Shown: positions 46,093 through 56,221, counted from the stretch's first letter. The stretch: 64,000 nt of DNA from Gemmataceae bacterium (GCA_025055795.1 JANWVV010000012.1:1-64000); one strand, 5' to 3'. Notes: a model not told the origin generated them from the sequence alone. Numbers and translations: made by a program.

Positions 46093-48497
46093 GAGACCTT
46101 CCCTCCTTGCGCGAGTGCCTGCAGAACCCGCCACGGGGTCAGGGGTAAAAAGGGAACGCGCACACCCAAGGCGTTGAAGACCGCGTTACCCACGGCCGCC
46201 GCAGTCGAGATAACAGGGGGTTCACCCACTCCAATAACACCGCGTTCCGGCATGTCCTGAAGATGCACCGTGATTTTCGGCATGTCACCCAGGCCACCGA
46301 GCTTGTAAAACTCCATGTCCGCGTTGAGTTGTCGTCCTGTAGCCCGATCGCGGATGCATTCTTCGAACAGGGCGTAATTAAGTCCCATGATCACACCACC
46401 GGCGACTTGGGATTCACAGGTCAAGCGGTTGACCACCAGGCCGCAGTCCTGTACGGCAACAAGGTGCTGGACACGCACTAGACCGGTTTCCACGTCGACG
46501 GTCACTTCGGCTACCTGAACTCCTCCTACCTGGCCACTGGAGATATTTTCGTTGCCGGGCTCGTTAGCAATCCCTAAACTCCACTCACCGCGGCCGCGGG
46601 CCTCTTCCATTCCCAAACGAGCACAAAACTCCTTCCACGTCCAACTGCGGCCTGACTTACGGTCGACCACCTTGCCCGCTTCAATAGCCAGATCTTTTGG
46701 ATCCGCTTGAACCTTGGGTGCCACTTTCTTGAACAGATCATCACGAGCGGCTTGGGCCGCACGCAATGCTGCCGGGGCTTGTGACGGACAGGTTGTACTA
46801 CCCCCACTCCCTGATGATAAGCCAAAGCGGCTCTCACCAATTTCGGTGATGATACTGGCCGGATTCTGACCGAGAACCTCGGCGACGACAACCGCCGTGA
46901 CCGTCCGTTGGCCGGTGCCCAGATCCTGGGTCGAGGTACGAGCGATGATGCTGCCATCGCGACCGATGATGACGTAGCACTCGTTAGGTTGCGCTGCAGC
47001 AAAACCGCCCCAGGTGTGCAAGGCCATACCGATCCCGTGGCGAAGTGGCCCTTGAGCATTGCCTTTGCCAGGGGGGTGCCATTTCTCCTTCCAGCGGGAT
47101 AGCTGCAATGCGATATCGATTTGCTCGTTGTAAATGGTGTTGCGGCGGGCCGCCCAAGAATTAGGCGGGGCCTTGGGGTTATTGGGGGGCAGGTTTTTGC
47201 GGCGGATGATAACCGGGTCGATGTTCAAGCGGGCGGCCAGGTCATCAATTGCAAACTCAGTCAGAACGCAGTTCTGTGGGTGACCCGGGGCCCGCATGGC
47301 CCGTGCAGCACCCGCGTTGACATAAACCACTGCATGCGACCGCTTCCAGTTGGCAATGGCGTCGCTGTAAACGTAGGGCAACAGGTTGAGATTGACCGTG
47401 GCCCCCCCAGTGTAACCCGGCGTGCCATAGCAATCCACAGCGTAGGCGGTGATAGTTCCATCTTTTTTGCCGGCAATTTTCACAGTACCGATGGCACTAG
47501 GGCGGTTGCCGGCCGCCACAATTTCACCTTCACGGTCCAACATGATTTTAACCGGAGCCCCCGCCCGTAACGCCAATTCCGCAGCGGCGAAACCTTGGAC
47601 GTCCGGTCCGAACTTACTGCCAAATCCGCCACCCATGTAGTGAGTGATGCAATTAACCTTGGCTGCAGGCAGACCGAACCGAGCGGCCAATTGCTGGGCG
47701 GTCGATACCGTGGCCTGCGTGGAGGCCCAGACCGTCAATCCCCCTTCGGCGGTCCATTCCGCCACCAGACCGTGCGCTTCAAGGCATTGGTGGGAAATGA
47801 CCGGTACGCCGTAAGTGGCCTCGACCACGGCGTCGGCCTCGCGGAAACCGGCTTCTACGTCGCCTTGCGTTGCTCCTTTTGCTTCCGTGAAATTGCTGGG
47901 AGCTGGTACCGTCCGTTTCTTGCGATCTTTGAGTACCTCGTCTTCGCTGACGACGTGTTCCAGCACTTCGTAATCGATCCGCAAGGCCCGAGCGGCATCG
48001 CGGGCATGCTCTTCAGTGTCGGCAGCTATAGCGGCCACTTCGTCACCGGCGTAAAACAACTCCCGACCGATGACCCACTGCTCCGCTTCGATGGTTACCC
48101 GATCCCCAGGCTGAATGTCACGCAGCGTAACTACCTTCAGGTTTTTAATGAGAGTGACGCCCTCACCGACCTCAATGCTAATGCGTTCATCCGGAGCTTT
48201 CTTTTTGCCGGCAGGTGTGCAGGTTAGTTTGTTGCCATCGATGGCTGTGATCACGACGTCCCGGCTGGCACCGATGAGGGTCAGCGCCCGGAATCCCGGT
48301 GTTTTGCGGGTCGCGGTAGTGTCAATCGCTTTGATGCGAGCGTGGGCATGTGGACAGCGGACCATGACGCCGTGAAGCATGCCCGGCCGGTTAATGTCGT
48401 AGGTATAACGGGCTCGCCCCGTGGCTTTGGCAGCACCGTCCAGCCTTGGCACCTTGCTTCCTAGCACTTGCCGCTGTTTTGGCCAGCCTTCCGCCAT
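46089..48497 (-). CDS. molybdenum hydroxylase large (molybdopterin) subunit
   Basis: 802 residues of the xanthine dehydrogenase/aldehyde oxidase family, holding the molybdenum cofactor and the substrate site. An N-terminal a/b-hammerhead domain (PRLDGAAKATGRARYTYDI) carries an insertion rich in Lys/Asp (residues about 65-110). Cofactor-binding segments are YMGGGFGSKFGPDVQGFAA, GAARAMRAPGHPQN, and the catalytic Glu in IGVGEPPVISTAAAVGNAV near the end. The substrate cannot be told; the Tat-exported partner suggests a periplasmic aldehyde- or heterocycle-oxidising enzyme. It is flanked by the small subunit (3 bases upstream) and the FAD subunit (overlapping stop). Confidence 0.92.
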   Translation of the reverse strand: MAEGWPKQRQVLGSKVPRLDGAAKATGRARYTYDINRPGMLHGVMVRCPHAHARIKAIDTTATRKTPGFRALTLIGASRDVVITAIDGNKLTCTPAGKKKAPDERISIEVGEGVTLIKNLKVVTLRDIQPGDRVTIEAEQWVIGRELFYAGDEVAAIAADTEEHARDAARALRIDYEVLEHVVSEDEVLKDRKKRTVPAPSNFTEAKGATQGDVEAGFREADAVVEATYGVPVISHQCLEAHGLVAEWTAEGGLTVWASTQATVSTAQQLAARFGLPAAKVNCITHYMGGGFGSKFGPDVQGFAAAELALRAGAPVKIMLDREGEIVAAGNRPSAIGTVKIAGKKDGTITAYAVDCYGTPGYTGGATVNLNLLPYVYSDAIANWKRSHAVVYVNAGAARAMRAPGHPQNCVLTEFAIDDLAARLNIDPVIIRRKNLPPNNPKAPPNSWAARRNTIYNEQIDIALQLSRWKEKWHPPGKGNAQGPLRHGIGMALHTWGGFAAAQPNECYVIIGRDGSIIARTSTQDLGTGQRTVTAVVVAEVLGQNPASIITEIGESRFGLSSGSGGSTTCPSQAPAALRAAQAARDDLFKKVAPKVQADPKDLAIEAGKVVDRKSGRSWTWKEFCARLGMEEARGRGEWSLGIANEPGNENISSGQVGGVQVAEVTVDVETGLVRVQHLVAVQDCGLVVNRLTCESQVAGGVIMGLNYALFEECIRDRATGRQLNADMEFYKLGGLGDMPKITVHLQDMPERGVIGVGEPPVISTAAAVGNAVFNALGVRVPFLPLTPWRVLQALAQGGKVS

Positions 48498-48500
48498 GGT

Positions 48501-49124
48501 TCAGCCCTCCTTCCGCACCAATTGAGCGATGGCTTGTCGCATCTGCTCATAAGTACCGCAGCGGCAGATGTTGCCAGCCACCGCCTGTTCCAGTTCTGCC
48601 ACTGTCGCCCGGGGGTTTTTGTCCAAGGCTGCTCGCAGAGCCATCACAAAGCCTGGAGTGCAAAAGCCGCATTGTTGCGCATCGCAACGGACAAAGGCCG
48701 CGGGTACGGCGTCCAGAGTGTCGCCCTGCGCAAGATTTTCAGCCGTACGAATGTCCTTGCCCCGGGCTTCAATCGCCAGCAGAGTGCAGGCGTATACGGC
48801 CCGCCCATCGACTTGTACGGTGCACGCCCCACATGTCCCGCGATCGCACACCCGCTTGCACCCCGTTACATCCAAATAGTTGCGCAGTGCGTCGAGCAGC
48901 GTTACCCGCGGCTCAACCTGAACCTGGACGGGACGTCCGTTGACCGTGAAGGCCAGCCGCACTGGTGCGGGACCAAAAGCGATTGGCGTTGCCGCAGAAG
49001 AGGGGTCTAATGCCGCTGGAGCCGTGCTCGACAAAGTGCCGACGGTTGCAGCGGCCAGGCCGCTTCCGGTTAAAAAGCCCCGCCGGGTTATTCCGTCACG
49101 ACCGGTTTGCTTGGGCTGGCTCAT
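48501..49124 (-). CDS. molybdenum hydroxylase [2Fe-2S] subunit with Tat signal
   Basis: 207 residues. An N-terminal Tat signal (TRRGFLTGSGLAAATVGTLS) precedes a plant-type ferredoxin domain (CKRVCDRGTCGACTVQVDG, ACTLLA) and a second helical [2Fe-2S] domain (CGFCTPGFVMAL, GNICRCGTYEQM). It shuttles electrons from the Mo site to FAD. The Tat signal on this subunit alone implies that the three subunits fold in the cytoplasm and are exported together, as in PaoABC. ATG at 49124 is preferred; a GTG lies 9 bases upstream. It is the first gene of the operon (small, large, FAD). Confidence 0.93.
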   Translation of the reverse strand: MSQPKQTGRDGITRRGFLTGSGLAAATVGTLSSTAPAALDPSSAATPIAFGPAPVRLAFTVNGRPVQVQVEPRVTLLDALRNYLDVTGCKRVCDRGTCGACTVQVDGRAVYACTLLAIEARGKDIRTAENLAQGDTLDAVPAAFVRCDAQQCGFCTPGFVMALRAALDKNPRATVAELEQAVAGNICRCGTYEQMRQAIAQLVRKEG

Positions 49125-49620
49125 GATCGTCACCTCGCTGGCTTCGTTCCCCGGACGTGCCGAGTTACTATCTCCGACAACTGCCGATTCTAAACCGAGC
49201 CGGGGCGGTTCGCAAGAAGCTACCCCGAAAAAAGCTCACCCTTCTGCTCCCATGAGAAAGAAATGATAAGTCCCCAAAATGATCAGTCCCAACAGGTAGG
49301 AAAACCTTGTGACCTGCTGGCGTGGCACAAACGCAACAACGTAGCCCGTTGTCGTGTAAGTTTCCTCTACTCGTGAGGTCGATCAGACGGTGAGAATGGT
49401 TAAGTAGGCCGGTTGCGAAACGCTCAACACACACACTCGACGGGTGTCAACTTCTTGCTCCCATCAACCACGCGACGATCCCGCCGGTCTTTTACCAGGT
49501 CCTCCATGTGGGTTTGCCATCGGTACTTTGCCATTGGGAGCATCAAATCATTTTCGGCCGTTTGCTCCAATCCAAAAAATAAGGGGGAGGGATTGTGACT
49601 TTTTTGTGAGGGGGACGTAG
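49125..49620. other. intergenic region upstream of the molybdenum hydroxylase operon
   Basis: About 500 bases, presumably holding the operon promoter and the 3' flank of gene 49621-50757. I recognise neither a clear promoter nor a molybdenum cofactor riboswitch. Confidence 0.4.
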
Positions 49621-50757
49621 TTACTTTTTGTTTTTCTGACCGGCCAGGAAGTAAGCAACCAGAGCACGATGCAACGCGAGATAGGCCGGCTCACCCCCCA
49701 TGGGAGCAGGGGCCAAGGTCAGTTGATGCTTGAGGAGATGTTGCGCTAGCTCCGCCACATTGGTCCCTTGTGTATTCCAATTAGGGTTCCATAGGCCCCC
49801 CAGAGTCTCGCTTTTGAGAGTCCGCAAGGCGCTGTGCAACTGATTGAGAAAGCGTCGGACAGAGAGTGCTTCATCGAATGTAACACTTCGGACAATTGGT
49901 GTAGCGGCTTGTTCCAGGCGGGCGAGGGTATTTTCCAGTTGAGCGATAGCCGCCCGCTCCGGAGATTTCCCCGCAAGCAGGGGTAGCGCCACGGCGGCCA
50001 AGTCACGTTCCAACGCTTCGCGGATCGGCCGCAGCGATTCCTGATTCAACACTTCGGGAAATGGGAGCCGCTTGGCCTGACGAGCCAGATTAAGCAGTTC
50101 TCCTTTGGGGGTAGCAAAGCGCAATTCTTGTAAAAGCTGGGGCGGTAGGAATGCAGCGGCCGGTTGAGCAGCACGCAGATCAATCGTTCGCACTGCCTGG
50201 ATCAGCAGATTCAGGGCCTGCCCGGAAATAATATCCCCTTCATCGGGTGGACTGAGGGCTTTTACCAAGGCTTCGGCAGCTGGCGGCGACGGCAAGCCCG
50301 GACGGGAGGGGACAACAGCCGCTTTCTCATATTCCGCCTGTGCAGTGATCACCCGTTGGGCGGCATCGGGATTGTTAAGCAGCCGTGCAGCGGCCGCCTG
50401 CGCGGTTTGGAACGCCCGCTGGGTGGCGAGCTGGGCCGCGGTAGTGGTGGAGCCGCTGATATAGCTAGCCGAGCCCAAGGATTGTGGAGTGATTCCCCAG
50501 TATATGTAAGGAGCAGGGATGCCCATGTTGGGAGAAAATAGTTGCGGCGCCCGCGTGTAGGGCACCGTGATCCCTATAAACGTTCGCCCATAAACCGTTG
50601 GTACTGATGTTCCAAGATAAAATTGATAACGATAGGCTGGATGCTGATAGAGAGGATTCGGTGGGATGATAGCGGGCGTCGGGTACTGTGCTTCTAATCG
50701 AGGGAGACGCACCGCGACAAGAAAAATCGCACAAGCTAGTCCCAGACTGCGGGTCAT
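49621..50757 (-). CDS. exported protein of unknown function
   Basis: 378 residues from the ATG at 50757 (GGGGAG upstream). A signal peptide (MTRSLGLACAIFLVAVRLPRLEA) is followed by a Pro/Tyr-rich region (YPTPAIIPPNPLYQHPAYRY) and then mostly Ala/Leu-rich helices, for example AFQTAQAAAARLLNNPDAAQ and IAQLENTLARLEQAATPIV. No family recognised. It lies 59 bases behind another exported unknown protein on the same strand, and the two may form an operon. Confidence 0.7.
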   Translation of the reverse strand: MTRSLGLACAIFLVAVRLPRLEAQYPTPAIIPPNPLYQHPAYRYQFYLGTSVPTVYGRTFIGITVPYTRAPQLFSPNMGIPAPYIYWGITPQSLGSASYISGSTTTAAQLATQRAFQTAQAAAARLLNNPDAAQRVITAQAEYEKAAVVPSRPGLPSPPAAEALVKALSPPDEGDIISGQALNLLIQAVRTIDLRAAQPAAAFLPPQLLQELRFATPKGELLNLARQAKRLPFPEVLNQESLRPIREALERDLAAVALPLLAGKSPERAAIAQLENTLARLEQAATPIVRSVTFDEALSVRRFLNQLHSALRTLKSETLGGLWNPNWNTQGTNVAELAQHLLKHQLTLAPAPMGGEPAYLALHRALVAYFLAGQKNKK

Positions 50758-50815
50758 GGCGTGGTCTCCCCGGGGTATGAAGGCAATCATGAAGAAAACG
50801 TTTATTAACTTTATT

Positions 50816-52156
50816 CTATTTGTCGTTCGGTGATGACGGAAGGGAATCCGGCGGCAAAAGCTGTCGCCATTGCTGCTGGGTGCGTAAGGCGTCCTGTTGG
50901 GTACCGTCGGGCTTGTACGGAAAACGTTGGGTAGCAGGCACTAACCGCACGAGGTGCCAGGCGGCCAGGTTCCGGATGGTGGACCTTTCGTGACCTAGAT
51001 AATCGAGAAGAACCTGGTACGTTTCAGGCAGACGCAAATCTTCCTCTGAAAAACCCAGCAGCAGTTGCACGACAATCCGGGCTTCCGCGTCAGAGTAATG
51101 GATGCGTTGGGTCAAGATCAGATAAAGGTCCTGGTCGTGGTGAGGGTGTCGTGCCAGCCAATGGCGGAGCAATGCAACAAGCAGATCCCACTCCGCGCGA
51201 CTACGGGGAGCTTGTAAATGGCGTTCCAGTAACTCCAAATTGTCGAAAGCTAAGGCCATTAGCCAAGCAGCTGACCGCTCCGCGTTATTATCGGACTGAG
51301 CGAATTGGGTAAGAGCTCGTTCGGGATTATGGACGAATGCGGTGCGTAAGCGATCGAGAGCAGCCGCCAGGTCTTGTCCTTGTTTACTTAAGGGTCGGGC
51401 TAACTCGGCCCACGCGGGAAGTTGTTCGAGTTTGCGAGGTTGGCGGGGGGGACCTTGTAGACTGTCCCAACGTAGTTCGGCTGGCCCCGGTGGTGCCGAC
51501 AACGCCACGGCCACACCACCAACGTCAACACTCACGTTCCCTTTTACGACTAGCAACACGGCCGAAGCAAGCGGGCTGGCCCGCTCGGATTTGTCGCCTT
51601 CTTGACGCGGCCGAAAGCGAGTGCCCGCCGGCCAACGGCTGGTCACATCGAACAGCACCTGAGCCTCGGGATTTTCCAACGCAATGGTCCAATTCTGCTT
51701 CCAGAAGCGCAAACGGAGCACCACGGCGCCGACGCCCGCACTGTTACGCACAAGCACGCGGCCTGTTTCTAGCGTTAAGTCCAGCGATACGTCCTCGGAC
51801 GCGTGCAATGTGCCAGCCGTGTCAAAAACCGGCCACGGTGTGCGGCCATCCAGATCGGCCGGAAAGTCCACCGTTACCTTCCCATCTTTGCTCACCAGTC
51901 GGGCACTAGGAAAGGCAACAAACCGGTCTGTTGACAGTAACTCGCCATCCGCTTCCAGAGGACGATAACTGGTGCCGGCCGCAGGTCGGACAGCCAGGCT
52001 TCCAGCTGCACTAGCCAAACGGGCCACAGCGATCCGCCGGGGAGATGCTGAAGACTCCTGCTCCTCACATCCAGCCTTTGACTGTTGATCAAACAGAGCT
52101 GAGATAATCACCAGGCAGGTGAAAACCATCGTTGCCCAATTCGCAGAGTTGGCCAT
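50816..52156 (-). CDS. exported protein of unknown function
   Basis: 446 residues from the ATG at 52156; the open frame continues to 52249 but the signal peptide (WATMVFTCLVIISALFDQQSKAG) begins at the later ATG. The central part resembles a FecR-like beta region (LVSKDGKVTVDFPADL, LDLTLETGRVLVRNSAG), as in planctomycete proteins with FecR or similar domains, and the C-terminal part is helical (ALDRLRTAFVHNPERALTQF, LLDYLGHERSTIRNLAAWHLV) like HEAT-type repeats. A periplasmic location is predicted. I cannot assign a function. Confidence 0.7.
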   Translation of the reverse strand: MANSANWATMVFTCLVIISALFDQQSKAGCEEQESSASPRRIAVARLASAAGSLAVRPAAGTSYRPLEADGELLSTDRFVAFPSARLVSKDGKVTVDFPADLDGRTPWPVFDTAGTLHASEDVSLDLTLETGRVLVRNSAGVGAVVLRLRFWKQNWTIALENPEAQVLFDVTSRWPAGTRFRPRQEGDKSERASPLASAVLLVVKGNVSVDVGGVAVALSAPPGPAELRWDSLQGPPRQPRKLEQLPAWAELARPLSKQGQDLAAALDRLRTAFVHNPERALTQFAQSDNNAERSAAWLMALAFDNLELLERHLQAPRSRAEWDLLVALLRHWLARHPHHDQDLYLILTQRIHYSDAEARIVVQLLLGFSEEDLRLPETYQVLLDYLGHERSTIRNLAAWHLVRLVPATQRFPYKPDGTQQDALRTQQQWRQLLPPDSLPSSPNDK

Positions 52157-52373
52157 GTGATCTTTCCGCAAGCTCGTAATTCTGGTTTTCCAAAGATTAT
52201 TTTGGATGTTTCGACCTATCAAAATCAAAGAAGTAACTCTATCGCACAATGCATGAGTCTGGGTAACTTAGGTTTTGGTTCGGGTGTCCGCAAAACGACC
52301 TGCATGACGGTAACGAATACTCAAACTTGTCGAGGAGTTCAGTGCTGTAGAGAGCTGAGTAATCGTATGCAGG

Positions 52374-53378
52374 CTATTCGTTTATATATATGACGATTTT
52401 GCCTGTAAGCGTTCCGCTTTTGCCAAGCGTGTTTTCTTCTTGGAGGCGGTGAGCGGCTGCTGTCTGGCTTAGGGGGAAACGTCGACCGACGATGGCTTTG
52501 AGTTGGCCATTTATGAACCACCGGTTCATGTCTTCAGCACATACCCGTTGCTCGTCAGGCGTCATGTTGAACATGGCAAAGCCGTAAAGAGTCAAGTTTT
52601 TGACATAGAAAGGCCCGTTGGGCAAAACGGGTCGGGCTTGCCGACCAGCCATGACAATAATACGGCCCCGTTGGGCCGTCAGTTCGACAGTTTGGTCCAG
52701 ATTGCTTGGAGGTTGTGTTTCGTACCACACGTGGACTCCTTGACCGCTGGTCGCTTCGCGAATGACTGCTGCCACGTTGTCCGTTTTGTAATTAGCAACC
52801 ACCTCGGCCCCCAGTTCGCGGGCCAAAGTTGCTTTTTCTGCACTGCCGACGGTGGTAATCACGCGAGCGCCCACTGCTTTGGCCATTTGTACGACCATCG
52901 ATCCGACGCCCCCGGTACCTCCGTTAACGAAGACCCATTCGCCGGCCTGTAAACGAGCCCGGTGGAACAAACCTAGATGAGCGGTGATCCCCACCAGGGC
53001 AGCCGCTGCCGCTTGCTCCTCACTCACACCCTCCGGGATAGGATAGGCCCAATCCTGATCCACACAGACGTATTCAGCACATGTGCCCTGCCGACCTAAC
53101 AACCCTTGATTAGAACCCCATACCCGATCACCGACCCGAAAGCGGCTCACCCCCGGTCCAACAGCCTCAACTACTCCAGCAAAGTCCGTGCCTGTGATCG
53201 CTACTGGTTGCGGTAATGGCATCGGAGCTGTGCCCCGCCGGATGTATGTATCAATGGGATTAATCGCTGCCACTTTCACTCGTACTAGAATCTGCCCACT
53301 TTGGGGCTGTGGCGTAGCAACCTCTCCTACTTCGATCACTTCTGGTTCACCTGTTTGCCGGAAGTATGCTGCACGCAT
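52374..53378 (-). CDS. qor: NADPH:quinone oxidoreductase, zinc-independent MDR family
   Basis: 334 residues. The N-terminal GroES-like domain (VRVKVAAINPIDTYIRRGTA) and a Rossmann domain with GGTGGVGSMVVQMAKAVGA (about residues 147-165) place it in the medium-chain quinone oxidoreductase group; the zinc-binding Cys/His set of alcohol dehydrogenases is missing. It would reduce quinones or other enone-like compounds with NADPH in the cytoplasm. GGGAGG lies 8 bases before the ATG. Neighbouring genes give no hint of the substrate. Confidence 0.85.
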   Translation of the reverse strand: MRAAYFRQTGEPEVIEVGEVATPQPQSGQILVRVKVAAINPIDTYIRRGTAPMPLPQPVAITGTDFAGVVEAVGPGVSRFRVGDRVWGSNQGLLGRQGTCAEYVCVDQDWAYPIPEGVSEEQAAAAALVGITAHLGLFHRARLQAGEWVFVNGGTGGVGSMVVQMAKAVGARVITTVGSAEKATLARELGAEVVANYKTDNVAAVIREATSGQGVHVWYETQPPSNLDQTVELTAQRGRIIVMAGRQARPVLPNGPFYVKNLTLYGFAMFNMTPDEQRVCAEDMNRWFINGQLKAIVGRRFPLSQTAAAHRLQEENTLGKSGTLTGKIVIYINE

Positions 53379-53723
53379 CCGCTTTGCCTCCCTTCGGAAA
53401 AGTGTCCTTTCAGGCAGATCTGGTCTGATTCATTGATCATTGGCGTTAGTATCACCAGCTATCCTAGAGAATTTCAAATAACACGTGAGATTGTAACCCC
53501 GCATGCACCTCGCTTCAGTCGGACGTTACATAGAGATTTCAGCGGACACATTCAACAAGCACATTCCTCTTACGAGCGGTAGAGAAAGCAATCGTTCTAA
53601 CTTTCTTTTCTGTAGTCGGTGTTGGCAAGGTACCTTGTTACAATTGCTCCGCTGAACATTCCAGAGGAGAAAGAGGTAAAATAGCTTGTGAGGACGAGCA
53701 CGTCATTGATGGAGGTCACTTCC
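53379..53723. other. divergent region before phhA
   Basis: 345 bases between divergent qor and phhA, expected to carry promoters of both. No confident -35/-10 pair could be placed. GGAGGTCACTTCC immediately precedes the phhA ATG. Confidence 0.45.
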
Positions 53724-54650
53724 ATGCAAGCGGGTGCCACTCTCATTGAATACGGTCAGCCGATTGATCCGGAGTTGATGGTCAAGCCGCCCGACCAGGC
53801 GGAATTCGCGTTGGACCCCGGCCACCCGGGTGAGCACGACGCGGCCTATGTGGCTCGCCGCCGGGAACTGTTCTACCTATGCCGCAAGCATCGTTTGGAG
53901 AATTTGGGGCCCCCGATCATTGAATACAACGCCGAAGAAACCAGGATCTGGCGGGAGGTAGCTCCCAAGCTGGATGAGCTCCACCGCAAATATGCCTGCT
54001 CGATCTACTTGAAGGCCAAGGATGCGCTGGCCATCACTCAGGAGGAAGTGCCCCAACTACGGACCATCAGTGCTCGGCTGGAGCAGGAAACACAGATGCA
54101 TCTGGTACCCGCTGAGGGGGCACTCCCCTATCGGACTTTCTACGAGTACATTGCCCGTCGGGGCTTTCCTGTCACTCAATTCATCCGGCACGGCTCGCAT
54201 CCCGAGTTCACCCCTGAACCCGACATGATCCACGATTGTTTAGGTCATGTACCACCGTTGATGAATCGGGACTATGCGGAATTATTGGTCCTTATCGGTC
54301 GTGCTGCCGCCGCTGCGCAAAAGGGGGAGCACGTTCTAGCTCTCAAACGTTTCAGTTGGTTCAGCATTGAATTCGGCCTGATCGAGGAATGCGGAGAAAC
54401 CAAGATATTTGGAGCGGGTATCCTGTCCAGCTTCGGGGAGATTCCGCATGCCATGTTTTCCAAGGACGTCACCCGCCGCCCCTTTGTGACCGACGTAGTC
54501 ATTAATACCGATTACGACCCAACCCAGATGCAGAAAGACTTTTTCATCGCCCCCTCATTCCCCTTTTTGCGTGAAGAATTGACACAATTGATACGGCGAT
54601 TGAATATCCCTGTACTTCCAGCCGTTCCAACGGGGAACATCGCGGGCTGA
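53724..54650 (+). CDS. phhA: phenylalanine-4-hydroxylase
   Basis: Non-haem iron, pterin-dependent hydroxylase converting phenylalanine to tyrosine. 308 residues. Iron ligands are the two His of DMIHDCLGHVPPLM (about 170 and 175) and the Glu of FGLIEECGET (about 222), the facial triad of aromatic amino acid hydroxylases. Also visible: EYIARRGFPVTQFIRHGSHPEFTPEPD. It lacks the N-terminal regulatory ACT domain of the animal enzyme, as usual in bacteria. The ATG at 53724 has GGAGGT at 7 bases; an upstream GTG at 53688 is unlikely. First gene of the tyrosine-degradation cluster. Confidence 0.95.
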   Translation: MQAGATLIEYGQPIDPELMVKPPDQAEFALDPGHPGEHDAAYVARRRELFYLCRKHRLENLGPPIIEYNAEETRIWREVAPKLDELHRKYACSIYLKAKDALAITQEEVPQLRTISARLEQETQMHLVPAEGALPYRTFYEYIARRGFPVTQFIRHGSHPEFTPEPDMIHDCLGHVPPLMNRDYAELLVLIGRAAAAAQKGEHVLALKRFSWFSIEFGLIEECGETKIFGAGILSSFGEIPHAMFSKDVTRRPFVTDVVINTDYDPTQMQKDFFIAPSFPFLREELTQLIRRLNIPVLPAVPTGNIAG

Positions 54651-54945
54651 TTTGCCACCTTAAAAGTAGTATCGCCTAGAAGTTGTGAAAGAGGAAGCTA
54701 CAAATGAATAGACCAACTCCAGGCATTTTACATTACCGCTCAGGCCTGCATTATGTTGTCTGAAGTTTGTTATAGGCTTAGAAACTAAGCCGGTATCCCT
54801 TCATACAAAACGCTATTCCATATATGGCAGGTGATCGACTTTCAAAGAACAGGCCCCAATTGTCGGAGCGACAGATTGACTATCCGTCTAAAAAGCACAT
54901 ACAGGATGGTGGTGTTGGGCCTTTACATCCGGCGAGGGAGACAAC
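54651..54945. other. intergenic region between phhA and hppD
   Basis: 295 bases, no supported gene. GGCGAGGGAG occurs about 10 bases before the hppD ATG as ribosome-binding site. The size of the gap leaves room for a separate hppD promoter. Confidence 0.4.
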
Positions 54946-56046
54946 ATGGGTGACATCATCTTACGCAAGATTGATCACGTGCGTTTTTTTGTAGGAAACG
55001 CTCGGCAATCGGCATTTTTTTACCGCAATGCCTTCGGGTTTGACGTGGTGGCCTACGCTGGGCTGGAAACGAAGGTACGGCATGAAGCCGGCTATGTGCT
55101 GAAGCAAGGCGACATCACCTTCGTTTTGACGTCGCCATTGTCAGCTCAGCATCCGGAAAGTTACCGGTTGATCCAGCATGGCGACGGCGTTATGGACATC
55201 GCTTTTGAGGTGCCGGATGTCCGTCAGGCCTTCGAGGAGGCTGTGCGGCGGGGAGCCAAGGCCGTTCAGCCACCCCAGGCATTGGAAGACGAGTTCGGCG
55301 TGCTGGAGGTGGCCACCATAGCCACTTATGGAGACACCCGGCACAGCTTCATCAATCGCGACCGTTATGCGGGTGTTTTTGCCCCGGGATTTCGACCCAT
55401 CGATCCGGAACGGTATCAACCTTCTACACGTCGTCCAACCGGACTTGTGGCTATTGACCACATCGTGGGCAACGTCGAAGAAGGCAAGATGAATGAGTGG
55501 GTTGCCTGGTATCGTGACGTGCTTGGTTTCACACAACTGATTTCATTTGATGACAAAGACATTTCGACCGAATACTCGGCCCTGATGTCGAAGGTGATGC
55601 AAAATGGCAGCGGCCGCATCAAGTTTCCTATCAATGAGCCGGCTCCTGGCAAACGACGGAGTCAAATTGAGGAGTATTTGCAGTTTTACGGCGGCCCGGG
55701 AGTACAGCACATCGCTCTGCTCACCGGTGATATTATTCAGACGGTCCGGGCCATGCGGGCTAACGACGTCTCCTTCCTGCGAGTTCCCAAAACCTATTAT
55801 GAGGTACTGCCCCAGAGGGTGGGACCCATTCAGGAGAACATTGCCGAACTAGCCGAACTGGGGATCCTGGTAGACCGGGATGATGAAGGTTACATGCTAC
55901 AAATCTTTACCAAGCCGGTGTGCGACCGACCGACGCTGTTTTTTGAGGTGATTCAGCGTCGCGGTGCGCGGAGCTTCGGCAAGGGGAATTTCAAGGCCCT
56001 TTTTGAGGCCATCGAGCGGGAGCAGGCGTTGCGAGGAACCTTGTAG
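54946..56046 (+). CDS. hppD: 4-hydroxyphenylpyruvate dioxygenase
   Basis: Turns 4-hydroxyphenylpyruvate into homogentisate with O2 and Fe(II). 366 residues in two vicinal-oxygen-chelate halves. The iron ligands lie in AIDHIVGNV (about 171), GVQHIALLT (about 254) and LFFEVIQRRG (about 333). The start DHVRFFVGNARQSAFFYRNA is typical. Cytoplasmic. It is followed by the FAH-family gene after 175 bases and belongs with hmgA to the homogentisate pathway. Confidence 0.96.
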   Translation: MGDIILRKIDHVRFFVGNARQSAFFYRNAFGFDVVAYAGLETKVRHEAGYVLKQGDITFVLTSPLSAQHPESYRLIQHGDGVMDIAFEVPDVRQAFEEAVRRGAKAVQPPQALEDEFGVLEVATIATYGDTRHSFINRDRYAGVFAPGFRPIDPERYQPSTRRPTGLVAIDHIVGNVEEGKMNEWVAWYRDVLGFTQLISFDDKDISTEYSALMSKVMQNGSGRIKFPINEPAPGKRRSQIEEYLQFYGGPGVQHIALLTGDIIQTVRAMRANDVSFLRVPKTYYEVLPQRVGPIQENIAELAELGILVDRDDEGYMLQIFTKPVCDRPTLFFEVIQRRGARSFGKGNFKALFEAIEREQALRGTL

Positions 56047-56221
56047 CAGAATTGCTGGATAGAGGCATAGCGGCCCTGAAGGCAAACTTCATCAGCAACC
56101 ATCAAGCCGTCAAGGTTTCAGAGGGTTATAGTATCCCGCGGAAGAAGCAGCCCCAGAGCAAACCAGGGACAGTATTGCAAAGCGGAGGCCGGATTTTGCG
56201 CTATCTGTGCAGGAGGAGCGA

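Noticed and set aside
49125-49620. Molybdenum cofactor riboswitch upstream of the molybdenum hydroxylase operon
   Set aside because: I could not find the conserved helices; position alone is not evidence.
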